Assembly: GCF_000170835.1 (NCBI RefSeq)
Contig: NZ_ABCP01000003.1
Coordinates: 120,589-184,588 of the forward strand
DNA: 64,000 nt
Source: Marinobacter algicola DG893
GTDB lineage: Bacteria > Pseudomonadota > Gammaproteobacteria > Pseudomonadales > Oleiphilaceae
Reading direction: 5' to 3'
The position numbers and the translations under genes are program-made. Positions 46,220-55,058 of the stretch are shown here, in pieces (position 1 is the stretch's first letter; each line of letters starts with the position of its first letter). The notes under the pieces were generated by a model, which was not told the DNA's origin, made no database searches, and was given only the letters and a program-made list of their open reading frames with translations.

Positions 46220-46942
46220 TTATTCGCGGGCGATCAGGTTTCCGGCGTGTAGGCCGCATTCCTTCTGCGTGGCTTCTTCCCACCACCAGCGGCCCTCGCG
46301 TTCATGCTGCCCAGGCAGGATAGGGCGTGTGCAGGGTTCGCAGCCAATGCTGACAAAGCCCTTTTCGTGCAGTTTGTTGTAGGGGGCCTCCGTCATACGG
46401 ATATAGTCCCAGACTTCCTTCGAACTCCAGTTCGCCAGCGGATTAAACTTCACCAGCGTTTTCTCGTCCGTAGAGAAGGCGTCGTCAATCTGCACCACAG
46501 GCACGTCATTGCGGGTGCCGGGGCTCTGGTCCTTGCGCTGGCCGGTAATCCACGCATCCACGGTGGCCAGTTTGCGCCGTAACGGATTGACCTTGCGGAT
46601 ACCGCAGCACTCGCCATGGCCGTCCTCATAGAAACTGAACATGCCCTTGCGGGTGACCAGATCCTGCACTTCCGCCGCATCGGGGAACATCACCTCAATG
46701 TTAATGCCATAGTGCTCGCGGACCCGATCAATGAATTGATAGGTTTCCGGGTGAAGGCGCGCCGTATCCAGGGTGAATACCTGAAGGTTGTCAGTCAGCT
46801 TGTGGGCCAACTCAATCAGTGCGACGTCTTCCGCACCGCTGAAGGAAATGGCAATGTTGTCGTACTTCGCCAGAGCGGCCTTGAGGATAGCCCTGGGGCT
46901 CGCGCCTTCAAGCTCGGCCTGTAACTGTGCAATGTCCGTCAT
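46220..46942 (-). CDS. cysH: Assimilatory (adenylyl/phosphoadenylyl) sulfate reductase CysH
   Basis: 240 residues. The nucleotide-binding [17 protein letters not shown] and the C-terminal catalytic ECGLHAG are present. It also has CC in [12 protein letters not shown] and CxxC in IGCEPCTRP, the [4Fe-4S] ligands of the APS-using type, as in Pseudomonas. It reduces APS (or PAPS) to sulfite with thioredoxin. The 199-bp leader to the next gene upstream could hold a CysB site. Confidence 0.95.
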   Translation of the reverse strand: MTDIAQLQAELEGASPRAILKAALAKYDNIAISFSGAEDVALIELAHKLTDNLQVFTLDTARLHPETYQFIDRVREHYGINIEVMFPDAAEVQDLVTRKGMFSFYEDGHGECCGIRKVNPLRRKLATVDAWITGQRKDQSPGTRNDVPVVQIDDAFSTDEKTLVKFNPLANWSSKEVWDYIRMTEAPYNKLHEKGFVSIGCEPCTRPILPGQHEREGRWWWEEATQKECGLHAGNLIARE

Positions 46943-47141
46943 TTGAAAGGATCACCTGGAGTGTAAATGTGTGATAAATCTACCATTAACCGGCAACAGT
47001 CTGAAGGAATGGGGGAGTATATCGTTATAGCCGCACAGATGTACGATGCATTCCGCCCCGGTTTTTCTTATCATACCGCCTGATTCCAATCCCCGGCGGC
47101 CTTCGCCGGGCTGACCAGCGTTCAACTATCAGGAGACCATT

Positions 47142-47753
47142 GTGGAACTCGCGTGCCTTGACCTTGAAGGAGTACTGATCCCGGAAATCTGGATCGCGTT
47201 TGCGGAAAAAACCGGCATTGAGGAGCTCAAGGCGACCACCCGAGACATTCCCGATTACGACGTACTGATGCAGCAACGCCTGAAACTGCTGGACCAGCAC
47301 GGCTATGGCCTGCCGCAGATCCAGGAAGTGATCGGCGAGTTGGACCCGCTGCCCGGTGCCCGGGAATTCCTGGACTGGCTGCGGGAGCGGTTCCAGGTGG
47401 TGATTCTTTCCGACACTTTCTACGAATTCGCCATGCCTTTGATGGCAAAACTGGGCTATCCGGCACTGCTGTGTCACAAACTGGAAGTGAATGACGAGGG
47501 CCGGATTACTGATTACCTGCTGCGCCAGCGAGATCCCAAGCGCCAGTCCGTTCGTGCCTTCCAGCTGCTCAATTACCGTGTTATTGCGGCGGGTGATTCC
47601 TACAACGACACGACCATGCTCGGTCAGGCGGAAGCGGGTATTCTTTTCCACGCACCGCAGAACGTGATTGAGGAATTTCCCCAGTTCCCGGCGGTACATA
47701 CCTTTGAAGAGCTGAAGGGCGAGTTCCTGAAGGCCAGCGCCATTCATAACTGA
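47142..47753 (+). CDS. thrH: Bifunctional phosphoserine phosphatase / homoserine phosphotransferase ThrH
   Basis: 203 residues of the HAD superfamily. Motif I is CLDLEGVLIPEIW (DxE variant typical of ThrH), motif II VVILSDTFYEF, and motif III with VIAAGDSYNDTTML. ThrH of Pseudomonas dephosphorylates phosphoserine and can transfer the phosphate to homoserine. The start is GTG at 47142 with AGGAG upstream. A GC hairpin (CCGGCG/CGCCGG near 47091-47108) lies in its leader. Confidence 0.94.
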   Translation: MELACLDLEGVLIPEIWIAFAEKTGIEELKATTRDIPDYDVLMQQRLKLLDQHGYGLPQIQEVIGELDPLPGAREFLDWLRERFQVVILSDTFYEFAMPLMAKLGYPALLCHKLEVNDEGRITDYLLRQRDPKRQSVRAFQLLNYRVIAAGDSYNDTTMLGQAEAGILFHAPQNVIEEFPQFPAVHTFEELKGEFLKASAIHN

Positions 47754-47768
47754 GTGCGCAGATCATAG

Positions 47769-47798
47769 GCCGGGGCAGGTTCTCCGCCCCGGCTTTCC
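47769..47798 (+). terminator. Intrinsic terminator after thrH
   Basis: Stem GCCGGGGC (47769-47776) with GCCCCGGC (47786-47793), loop of nine bases, followed by TTTCCCT. It lies 15 bp after the thrH stop and just before the convergent pabB end. The T-tract is imperfect. Confidence 0.65.
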
Positions 47799-47801
47799 CT
47801 C

Positions 47802-49100
47802 CTAAAGCGCCTCTAGTACGTCCATCAGCTTCCGAACTTTGTCTACGGATTCGCGGTATTCGTCTTCCGGGTCTGAATCCGCAACGATCCCACACCCTGC
47901 CCAGCAGTGAATTCGGCCTTCCGAGTCTGTCATCAGGGTGCGGATTGCAATATTGCTCTCCAGATTATTGGAAAAATCCCAACGGAAGACCGAGCCGCAG
48001 TAGGGCCCGCGACGATGTGGTTCCAGGTCGTTGATGATCTCCATCGCCCTGCGTTTGGGCGCACCCGTGATCGAGCCGCCCGGGAAGGCAGAGAGGAGAG
48101 CTTTTAACGGAGTATTCCCTGGCTGCAGTCGTCCTTCCACCGTGCTGACCAGTTGATGGACGTTTTCATAGCTTTCGATACTGAAAAGCTGTGGCACCGT
48201 GACAGAGAAAGGCTCGCAGAATCGCGACAAGTCATTGCGAATCAAATCCACGATCATCAGGTTTTCGGCCCGGTCCTTTTCGGCGGCCGCGAGGGATCGG
48301 GCAATCCGTTGATCATTCTCAGGCGAGTTCAGATCCCGGGGTCGGGTGCCCTTAATGGGTTTACTGATGACTCTGTTGCCATTCTCAATGCTCAGGAACA
48401 GCTCTGGTGAAATGCTGAGGACCTGATAGGAACCAGCGTTCACATAGGCACTATGGGGAACGGGAACGGCCTGGCATAGCGCCCGGAACGCCGTGTATGG
48501 CTCGCCCAGATAGCCTCCTGTGTATTTGTTGGACAGGTTGACCTGGTAGCAGTCCCCGGCATGGATGTAGCGTAGCACCCGGGACACACCACTGCGGTAG
48601 TGTTCGACGGGTTGATCGGCTGTAAAATCCGAGCTGATGTGAAAAGGAGTCGGGCGTCCCGGTTCTCCACTGCTAAGGCGCAGCACCCGTTCCCGGGTTT
48701 GCTTGTCGCATTTGGCGTGGAAATCCAGGCGGGGTGGATGGCTACCCGTAATATCCAGCGTTAGCTGCCAGAGGTAGAGCCCAACATAGCCATAATCCCC
48801 CGCACTGGCCTCGCAAGAAAATCCGGGCACCGTGTGGTTCCCAGCCTCATAGAACAAGGTGCCCATGATGCCGCCAGCCGGTTCCAGACCCTCTTCTTGG
48901 GCCAGTCCCGCCCACGCCTGTTCCAGTTCTTCCGTCAGGCATGAAAAAGCGAGTGCATCCTTGGGTATCGGCCAATGTTTTATCGGGAAGGCCGTGATGA
49001 TCCGACGTTGCCTGCCAGCGTCGGCGTAGTCAATAAACCCATGTTGGCTGCTGATCTGTGAAACAAGGCATTCCGCCTCTTCCGCACTTAATGTTTTCAC
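47802..49100 (-). CDS. pabB: Aminodeoxychorismate synthase component I
   Basis: 432 residues of the chorismate-binding family. The motif SKPIKGTRPRD has the Lys of aminodeoxychorismate synthase (anthranilate synthase has PIAGT). FPGGSITGAPKRRAMEII and YCGSVFRWDFSNNLESNIAI complete the active site. It aminates chorismate to 4-amino-4-deoxychorismate for folate, with a glutaminase PabA encoded elsewhere. aroC, which makes chorismate, lies at 60591 but is not linked in an operon. Confidence 0.93.
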   Translation of the reverse strand: MKTLSAEEAECLVSQISSQHGFIDYADAGRQRRIITAFPIKHWPIPKDALAFSCLTEELEQAWAGLAQEEGLEPAGGIMGTLFYEAGNHTVPGFSCEASAGDYGYVGLYLWQLTLDITGSHPPRLDFHAKCDKQTRERVLRLSSGEPGRPTPFHISSDFTADQPVEHYRSGVSRVLRYIHAGDCYQVNLSNKYTGGYLGEPYTAFRALCQAVPVPHSAYVNAGSYQVLSISPELFLSIENGNRVISKPIKGTRPRDLNSPENDQRIARSLAAAEKDRAENLMIVDLIRNDLSRFCEPFSVTVPQLFSIESYENVHQLVSTVEGRLQPGNTPLKALLSAFPGGSITGAPKRRAMEIINDLEPHRRGPYCGSVFRWDFSNNLESNIAIRTLMTDSEGRIHCWAGCGIVADSDPEDEYRESVDKVRKLMDVLEAL

Positions 49101-49227
49101 GATGTTACATACTTAACAAAATCTTGCATGGGTTCACGGTAGCCTGTGCGACAGCCATAGGCTCTTGAGCGACCGAAGGCCTGGAGCCGGTGCATTCTAA
49201 ACAATAATCCCGAGGGCAGTAACCAGT

Positions 49228-49830
49228 ATGAAGACTTGTAACGGCATTGGTAAGCGAATTGTCTTGGCGATGATCGCAGGATGTGCGATTTCAACGGCGG
49301 CGTTGGCGCAGGATGCGATTGATCGGGAGGATCATGTGCTTTCGGATGGCAAGCTGGACGACAAAGATCTGGCCGCGGTGGTTGCGGTTGCGCAGCGACA
49401 TCTCACGGAACTGACCGACTCGGTGGTTAAAAATGCAGGTACGGAACTTGAGGAAGCCGGCATTTTCCGTCCAATGGCGTTCATGGTGATGAAGTCCGAC
49501 AAGGTTCAGCAAATGAGGCTGGAGGAAAAGGCTGAGGAAGCACCGGGGCAGGTCAAGGTACTGATGTATCGCGCAGGTCTGAAATCGATTGCCCGCCGCG
49601 GGGAAATCCATGCCTCTGCGATCGCATACCCGGGCAGCGTTGAGAAAGATGGGGAGACCATTCGTGCGCTGGTTCTTGAGCACGAACATCGTCTTGGAAT
49701 TTCGGGGTTCAAGCTAATACCGATCAACCTGGAAAACGGTAAAGCCAGCTTTGGAAAACCGATGTCGCAGGAAAAGCCGTTCCAGATTTTTTACGACGAC
49801 AAGGCTGAGGGCGATTCTTCAACTAGCTGA
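49228..49830 (+). CDS. Secreted protein of unknown function
   Basis: 200 residues. A signal peptide ends near ALAQDA (MKTCNGIGKRIVLAMIAGCA start). The mature chain has a helical first half (LAAVVAVAQRHLTELTDSVV) and a beta-rich second half (RGEIHASAIAYPGSVEKDGE, VLEHEHRLGISGFKLIPINL). There are no cysteines in the mature part. I do not recognise a family. It precedes the FilA-like gene by 172 bp, which contain a separate promoter-like region. Confidence 0.7.
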   Translation: MKTCNGIGKRIVLAMIAGCAISTAALAQDAIDREDHVLSDGKLDDKDLAAVVAVAQRHLTELTDSVVKNAGTELEEAGIFRPMAFMVMKSDKVQQMRLEEKAEEAPGQVKVLMYRAGLKSIARRGEIHASAIAYPGSVEKDGETIRALVLEHEHRLGISGFKLIPINLENGKASFGKPMSQEKPFQIFYDDKAEGDSSTS

Positions 49831-49883
49831 TATTTAAGAATATATCGGCTTATTATTACGAACCGAGTTGTTTTGTGACAATT

Positions 49884-49899
49884 TGTGAATGCATTCACG
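49884..49899. promoter_or_regulatory. CRP/Vfr-like operator upstream of the FilA-like gene
   Basis: TGTGAATGCATTCACG fits TGTGA-N6-TCACA with nine of ten core bases and is a perfect 14-bp palindrome inside (GTGAATGCATTCAC). Its centre is 111 bp before the start codon. A smaller hairpin GTGAGG-TTGAG-CCTCAC lies at 49933-49949. A CRP or Vfr homologue is the likely binder, by consensus only. Confidence 0.5.
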
Positions 49900-50002
49900 G
49901 AACCAGACTGTAAAACAATCTTAAATGGAGTGGTGAGGTTGAGCCTCACAACCAAGTTAAAAGTTCAACCGGATAACAATAAGTTCAATCAAGGAGAACA
50001 AT

Positions 50003-50938
50003 ATGAAAGGCCTGAAGAAAATTGCATTGGCAACAGCCGTTGCCGCTGCGCCCTTCGCCGCTCAAGCCGAGCTGCAGGCGATGGACGACAGCATGATGGG
50101 CAACGTCACCGGTCAGGCCGGTGTGACCATCGAGCTGGAAACCCAGGTAAGCATCGGTCAGTTCACCTACACGGACGAAGGCACCTTCGCTGTGAAGGAT
50201 ATTGAACTGGGTGGTGCGCTTACTAGTGGTCATCAGTCTGCTGCAGACTATGCTGCAGCAACCGGAGCTGGCGCTCTGTTGGACCAACTTAAGATTGATA
50301 TCGACATTAACGAGCAAGGTGACGCGATTATTCACGTTGGCTCCCTCCAGACTGATGGAAGCGGCAACCCGATTCCCATCGACTGGGGTATGACTGCAGG
50401 CTCCATGGAGCTTGAAGGTGACAACGGCCAAAACACCGTTCTCGTTTCCAACATGGATGCTTGGGGTCTTCTCGGCGCCCTGGACATCGTTGTCGACACT
50501 GACAACGTAGATAACCAGGCTGGTACCGGTACCCTAAACATTGACGCAGCGTTCACCGTTGAAGAAATGAGCTTCGACGTTGATTTCCTGGGTGTTGGCA
50601 TTGCTGGCATGACCATCAAGGGCTCTGAGTCTGGTGGTGTAGCACTCGGTGCAGCCGGCCTTGCGCAGATCTTCGGTGAAGATCCTGCCAACCTGACTCC
50701 TGAAGAACAGCGTAAAGTTGGTCTGGCTCAGGCTGGCTTCGCGATTGTTGGTCTGGGCATCTACAAGGGCGACGGCCTGGGTGCTTCCACAGCGACCGAC
50801 GTACTGCGTATCGATGTTGATGATGTCCTGATGGATATCAACGTTGCCGAAACCAACATCGGCGGTGCAAACATCGGTACCATCGGTATCGACAACCTGC
50901 ACATCAGCAACACCAAGCTGGCTGTATACGGTCACTAA
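50003..50938 (+). CDS. FilA-like / DUF6160 exported protein
   Basis: 311 residues with a clean signal peptide (IALATAVAAAPFAAQAE). Right after it comes LQAMDDSMMGNVTGQAGVTI, the start typical of DUF6160/FilA-type surface proteins. The rest is acidic, Gly/Asp-rich beta sequence without Cys (DIDINEQGDAIIHVGSL, VLRIDVDDVLMDINVAETNI). FilA is linked to pilus or fimbrial assembly in Acinetobacter by name; a surface or outer-membrane role is likely here. A strong Shine-Dalgarno AAGGAGAA, a CRP-like site and a strong terminator suggest a well-expressed, regulated single gene. Confidence 0.72.
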   Translation: MKGLKKIALATAVAAAPFAAQAELQAMDDSMMGNVTGQAGVTIELETQVSIGQFTYTDEGTFAVKDIELGGALTSGHQSAADYAAATGAGALLDQLKIDIDINEQGDAIIHVGSLQTDGSGNPIPIDWGMTAGSMELEGDNGQNTVLVSNMDAWGLLGALDIVVDTDNVDNQAGTGTLNIDAAFTVEEMSFDVDFLGVGIAGMTIKGSESGGVALGAAGLAQIFGEDPANLTPEEQRKVGLAQAGFAIVGLGIYKGDGLGASTATDVLRIDVDDVLMDINVAETNIGGANIGTIGIDNLHISNTKLAVYGH

Positions 50939-50964
50939 GCTGATCGCATAACACCTTTGGTGTG

Positions 50965-50992
50965 AACGCCCCGCCCTGCGGGGCGTTTTTTT
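50965..50992 (+). terminator. Intrinsic terminator after the FilA-like gene
   Basis: Stem AACGCCCCGC with GCGGGGCGTT around CCT, followed by T7. A textbook terminator 27 bp after the stop. Confidence 0.92.
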
Positions 50993-51010
50993 GTGCGCCT
51001 GAAACGTGCA

Positions 51011-51052
51011 GGCAAAAAAAGAGCGGTCACTCGCCAGGAGTCACCGCTCTTT
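51011..51052 (-). terminator. Terminator for the minus-strand secreted-protein gene
   Basis: A 15-bp stem with one mismatch (51018-51032 with 51038-51052), loop GCCAG. Read on the minus strand it is followed by a seven-T run. It lies 26 bp beyond the stop of the gene at 51078. Confidence 0.85.
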
Positions 51053-51077
51053 CTGTTCCGGGCGTTTGGCGACCGCC

Positions 51078-51710
51078 TTACCGGTCCGGCACCGCTATAG
51101 ACAGATCAAACCCGCCGCCAGGGCGGGGCGTTAATGTGATCGGGCCTTCGTTAATGCCGTGGGGCACCTGGATCGTATCAATACCCGGCGGGTTGCCAAT
51201 GGTGAAGTTCAGGTTCTGGCCGTCAAACCCAACCCCCAGTTGATCGTTCAGAAAGGTCTGACTGAACGGTTCGTCCGGTATCTCGGCCTGCTGACCAAAG
51301 ATGATCGGCGGAATCGTGGGTGTAAATTCAGCCGGAGGCTGTGCCCGGGCCAGTTCTTCCTGGGGCAACAGCAGGGCACGGCGGAGGAATTCTTCTTCCG
51401 CGCTCTCAAGGGCACCTTTCTTACCTTCCCGCTCAAAGCGTTCAAGGGCTTCGCGATAGGCTTCCTCTTCCGCTTCCGTCAGCACGGGTTCGCCGGGCGA
51501 TATCGTCAGAGAGCGGATGATCTTCTGCCGGTCGGCATCGGTTTGTTGCCGCTCTTTGGGTACCACGATGACAGCAGAATCCTTCACGTAGGTTTCAACC
51601 ATCTCATCGGAGGTCAGGGTCTGCACCCCGGCCATCAGCGGGGTGCTAAGCGAAACAGCCAGGCTGGCCGTACCAGCCAGGGCGATGTACAGGGGTGTTC
51701 GGCGGTTCAT
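51078..51710 (-). CDS. Secreted protein of unknown function, convergent to the FilA-like gene
   Basis: 210 residues. The signal peptide runs to about residue 28 (ALAGTASLAVSLSTPLMAG). The mature protein has a charged helix rich in Glu (EPVLTEAEEEAYREALERFE), a Pro-rich link (PTIPPIIFGQQAEIPDEP) and a beta-rich end (LNFTIGNPPGIDTIQVPHGI). I know no family. It faces the FilA-like gene tail-to-tail, each with its own terminator. Confidence 0.7.
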   Translation of the reverse strand: MNRRTPLYIALAGTASLAVSLSTPLMAGVQTLTSDEMVETYVKDSAVIVVPKERQQTDADRQKIIRSLTISPGEPVLTEAEEEAYREALERFEREGKKGALESAEEEFLRRALLLPQEELARAQPPAEFTPTIPPIIFGQQAEIPDEPFSQTFLNDQLGVGFDGQNLNFTIGNPPGIDTIQVPHGINEGPITLTPRPGGGFDLSIAVPDR

Positions 51711-51935
51711 GACGTAGCCTCTTGCCGTGTCCAGACGCGAAATGGAGGCGCTTCCGACACTAAACTGCAGTCAGCATGCTCCTTAGTAGCAGTATTCTTC
51801 TCAAAGAATTCGATTTCAAGGCGATTTTGTGGCGTTTGTGATCAGAATCGGACTATTTTCAGTATTCTTCTGTTAAACCCGGAAAACGTGTTTATATAAC
51901 AGGCGTAACCATCCAGTGTTTATAACAGGACTCTT
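51711..51935. other. Divergent promoter region before the DUF58 gene
   Basis: No gene seen. CAGTATTCTTCT occurs twice on the plus strand (51790-51801 and 51860-51871), exactly 70 bp apart. The DUF58 ATG is at 51936, and the minus-strand secreted protein starts at 51710. The paired motif may be a regulator site; no consensus match is claimed. Confidence 0.35.
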
Positions 51936-52979
51936 ATGTTGAAGGCATTTCGTTCGCGATGGCAGCGCTGGGTCAATCAGCGGATTCCGCGAGCCGATCA
52001 GCGAGTATTCGGTCAGCGCAGTATTTTTATCCTGCCTACGGGTGCCGGGGTGGTGTTTACCGGATTGCTGCTGATCATGTTGATTACTGGCATCAACTAC
52101 CAGAACAGTCTGATATACCTGCTGACTTTCCTGTTGGGTGCGGTGGTGGTTGCGGCCATGCATCAGACCCACCGCAACCTATCGGGCCTGGAACTGACAC
52201 TGATCCAGGCCGGAGATGGTTTTGCCGGCGATACGATACCCTTTCGGTTGCGGGCTGTGTCGCCCCGCCATGACGCGTTGGCGATATCCCTGTTCTGCGA
52301 TGACAGTCAACTCGAACACCAACACGTGCCAGCCGGACAGCAGCATGACATGACCCTGGCCATACCGTCTTATCAACGGGGCTACCTGCAGCCAGACCGT
52401 ATTCGTGTGGAAACCCGTTTTCCCTTTGGTCTTTTCAAGGCCTGGTCGTGGTTGCGCCCGGTCAGGTCCGGCATTGTGTACCCAAACCCGTTGGCGTCCC
52501 CGGAGGTAACGAGCACCGTTCAGGACGGAGAGGAACAATCGAAGGCCCGCTCCACGGATGGCAATGACCATGCCGACATTCGGCCCTGGCGGGAGGGGGA
52601 TCTGAGCCAGAGGGTTCAGTGGAAACGATACGCCCGTACCGGTGAAATGGTGATTACCGATTGGGAAGGTGAACAGGGCAGCCCCCACTGGCTGGACTAT
52701 GAAGCCTTCAGAGGCGTGGGCCGTGAGCTGCGCCTGGGCTACCTGGCCCATCAGGTGATGGAACGGGCCCGCAACAACAGCCGTTTCGGGCTCAACCTGC
52801 CGGGGCAAGTGATTGAACCGGACACAGGCGCCGCTCACGCCAATCGGTGCCTCAAGGCGCTGGCCATCTTTGGTCTCGAGCAACCAAGGGAGGGCGCACC
52901 TCTGCCCCACGGTACCCGTTCCGATGAGGTTGGGCATCGGTCCCCTAAGCCGTCTGTGGTTGGGGAGGGTCGGGTATGA
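51936..52979 (+). CDS. DUF58 domain-containing protein
   Basis: 347 residues. Two transmembrane helices are near the N-terminus (about 33-70: FILPTGAGVVFTGLLLIMLI, LIYLLTFLLGAVVVA). The DUF58 signature is DIRPWREGDLSQRVQWKRYA. It is a membrane protein that usually works with a MoxR ATPase and a TgpA transglutaminase. Its stop overlaps the tgpA start by four bases. No moxR gene is directly upstream, which is unusual. Confidence 0.9.
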   Translation: MLKAFRSRWQRWVNQRIPRADQRVFGQRSIFILPTGAGVVFTGLLLIMLITGINYQNSLIYLLTFLLGAVVVAAMHQTHRNLSGLELTLIQAGDGFAGDTIPFRLRAVSPRHDALAISLFCDDSQLEHQHVPAGQQHDMTLAIPSYQRGYLQPDRIRVETRFPFGLFKAWSWLRPVRSGIVYPNPLASPEVTSTVQDGEEQSKARSTDGNDHADIRPWREGDLSQRVQWKRYARTGEMVITDWEGEQGSPHWLDYEAFRGVGRELRLGYLAHQVMERARNNSRFGLNLPGQVIEPDTGAAHANRCLKALAIFGLEQPREGAPLPHGTRSDEVGHRSPKPSVVGEGRV

Positions 52980-55054
52980 TTCGCAGGTTTCTGAGTGACT
53001 CCCTTAATTCAAGCTCGTTGCAGACGGTGGAATTGGTATCCGGCCGCGCGTTGATATGGCTGATTGCAGGGTTTGTGTTGTTACTGATTCCCCAGTGGGA
53101 CCGATTGCCGATCTGGCTGGTGGCCAGTTGCGCTGTACTTGCTGGCTGGCGCTGGTTGGCGCAATCCGGGCGGGTCAGGTTACCGGGAAGGTGGATGCGT
53201 ACCGGGATCATGCTGATACTGGTGGCTGTGTATATTGCGACGGTGCAGGGGCGTTTTACGGTTGATACCGCCGCGTCGTTTTTTGTGTTGGCGGTGGGAC
53301 TTAAGTGGCTTGAAACCCGGTCCACCCGGGATTTTTATGTGCTGTTTTTCATACTGGTGTACCTGGCGACGGTCAACTTTCTGTTTCATCAGGAGATTCA
53401 CTGGAGTGTTATTAACATTGCGGGCGTTGCCTTATTGTTGATCGGGCTGCAGGTGGTGAATGCGCCCGACATTCCCGGCGCCATGAAGAAAGGGTGGCGG
53501 CGTCTGGGGCTGATGCTGGTGAAGACGTTACCGATAGTGGTGCTCCTGTTCGTGTTCTTCCCACGCATGTCGCCTCTCTGGAGTGTGCCGCTGGTCTCCG
53601 GCGAAGCGCGAACCGGTATCAGCGATACCATGACGCCCGGCGATATTTCCAGCCTCGCCCAGAGCAGTGAGCGAGCCTTTCGCGTCACGTTTGGTGGCGA
53701 GTTACCGGCTTACCGGGACCGCTACTGGCGCGGGCTTATTCTAGATCGCCTTGACGGAGACACTTGGCAACAGGGCTTTGGAAAGCCCTTTCGTCGGCTT
53801 GGCCGTGTTGACGTGGACGGCGGTGTGGGGCCGCTCGGGCCCGATCAGTATGACGTGTTGTTGGAGCCCACGGACCAGACCTGGGCTTTCGCTCTGGCGG
53901 ACTCCAGAGCGGTGTCCAACAATGTAAGACAGACGAACGAGGATCTGTTCCGGTTTGACCGGCCGGCTGACAGCTCGATCCGATACCGCATGGAGTTGGT
54001 GAGGAAACCACCAACGGAGGGCGCCAGTGCCGAGCCCGACAACCTCCAGCGCTATCTACAGTTACCGCAGAGTGGAAACCCGAGGGCACGGGCGTTCGGG
54101 CAGCAACTGGCTGGCGAGCACGATAATCCGCAGGCAGTGGTTCAGCGGCTACTGACCCGCTTCCGGGAGCAAGCCTATTTTTACACCCTACGCCCACCCG
54201 CCATGCCGGTGGATGGCATCGATAGTCTGTTGTTCGATGAAAAACGGGGCTTCTGCGCCCACTATGCCGGGGCCATGACGTTTGTGTTGCGAGCGGCGGG
54301 TATACCGGCCCGCGTAGTCGTTGGATACCAGGGTGGATCTCCAGGTGCCGATAACGAGTACCTGATCGTGCGGCAGTACGATGCCCATGCCTGGGTGGAA
54401 GCGTGGTTCCCTGGCCAGGGTTGGGTGAGGGTGGACCCGACAGCGGCCATTGCTCCCGAGCGTATTGAATTTGGTCTTCGGGAGGCAGTGGCTGAGGAAG
54501 GCTCGTTCCTTGAGAACGATTGGGCATCGCCGCAGCGCTACGGCGATTTGGCGGTGCTACAGTGGGCTTCCCTTCAGCTCGATAAGATCAATTACCACTG
54601 GCAGCGCTGGGTTGTCGGATATCAGGGGCAGTCCCAGATGAACCTGATGTCGCGTTTGCCCGGGGGGATAGGAATGCGGGAGCTTGGCTATATCACCGCG
54701 GGTATTGTCGGTGCGGCGTTGTTGCTGGCGGGTTTGGTTACCGCCTGGCAGTACCGCCGCGTGGAAAGCCGGCACCCGATTGGTCGTCTCGTCAACCGCT
54801 GGTATCGATTGTGTGACCGCGCGGGGGTGCCGGTGCGTCACGGCGAAACGCCCGCCCAACTGGCTTTCAGGCTTGCCCAGGCAAAACCCGCAGCGGCGGG
54901 CACGGCAACGGCTTTTGCCCGATTGATCAACAAACATTACTATGGCCGGGATTCCGAAACCGGTCATCATGGCGAGTTGGCGAAAATGAAGCGATTGCTG
55001 GCCACGATGAAACGACAGGCGGATCGGCCGTCAACCAGTTCATCAAAGGGGTGA
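52976..55054 (+). CDS. tgpA: TgpA-like membrane transglutaminase (DUF3488 plus transglutaminase core)
   Basis: 692 residues. An N-terminal DUF3488 membrane part has about five or six helices (to about residue 190). The periplasmic transglutaminase-like core has Cys in DEKRGFCAHYAGAMTFV, His in QYDAHAWVEAWF and Asp in GWVRVDPTAA. One more transmembrane helix lies near 560-585, with a C-terminal cytoplasmic DUF4129-like tail. TgpA is essential in Pseudomonas aeruginosa. The holB gene begins five bases after the stop. Confidence 0.92.
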   Translation: MIRRFLSDSLNSSSLQTVELVSGRALIWLIAGFVLLLIPQWDRLPIWLVASCAVLAGWRWLAQSGRVRLPGRWMRTGIMLILVAVYIATVQGRFTVDTAASFFVLAVGLKWLETRSTRDFYVLFFILVYLATVNFLFHQEIHWSVINIAGVALLLIGLQVVNAPDIPGAMKKGWRRLGLMLVKTLPIVVLLFVFFPRMSPLWSVPLVSGEARTGISDTMTPGDISSLAQSSERAFRVTFGGELPAYRDRYWRGLILDRLDGDTWQQGFGKPFRRLGRVDVDGGVGPLGPDQYDVLLEPTDQTWAFALADSRAVSNNVRQTNEDLFRFDRPADSSIRYRMELVRKPPTEGASAEPDNLQRYLQLPQSGNPRARAFGQQLAGEHDNPQAVVQRLLTRFREQAYFYTLRPPAMPVDGIDSLLFDEKRGFCAHYAGAMTFVLRAAGIPARVVVGYQGGSPGADNEYLIVRQYDAHAWVEAWFPGQGWVRVDPTAAIAPERIEFGLREAVAEEGSFLENDWASPQRYGDLAVLQWASLQLDKINYHWQRWVVGYQGQSQMNLMSRLPGGIGMRELGYITAGIVGAALLLAGLVTAWQYRRVESRHPIGRLVNRWYRLCDRAGVPVRHGETPAQLAFRLAQAKPAAAGTATAFARLINKHYYGRDSETGHHGELAKMKRLLATMKRQADRPSTSSSKG

Positions 55055-55058
55055 ATAC

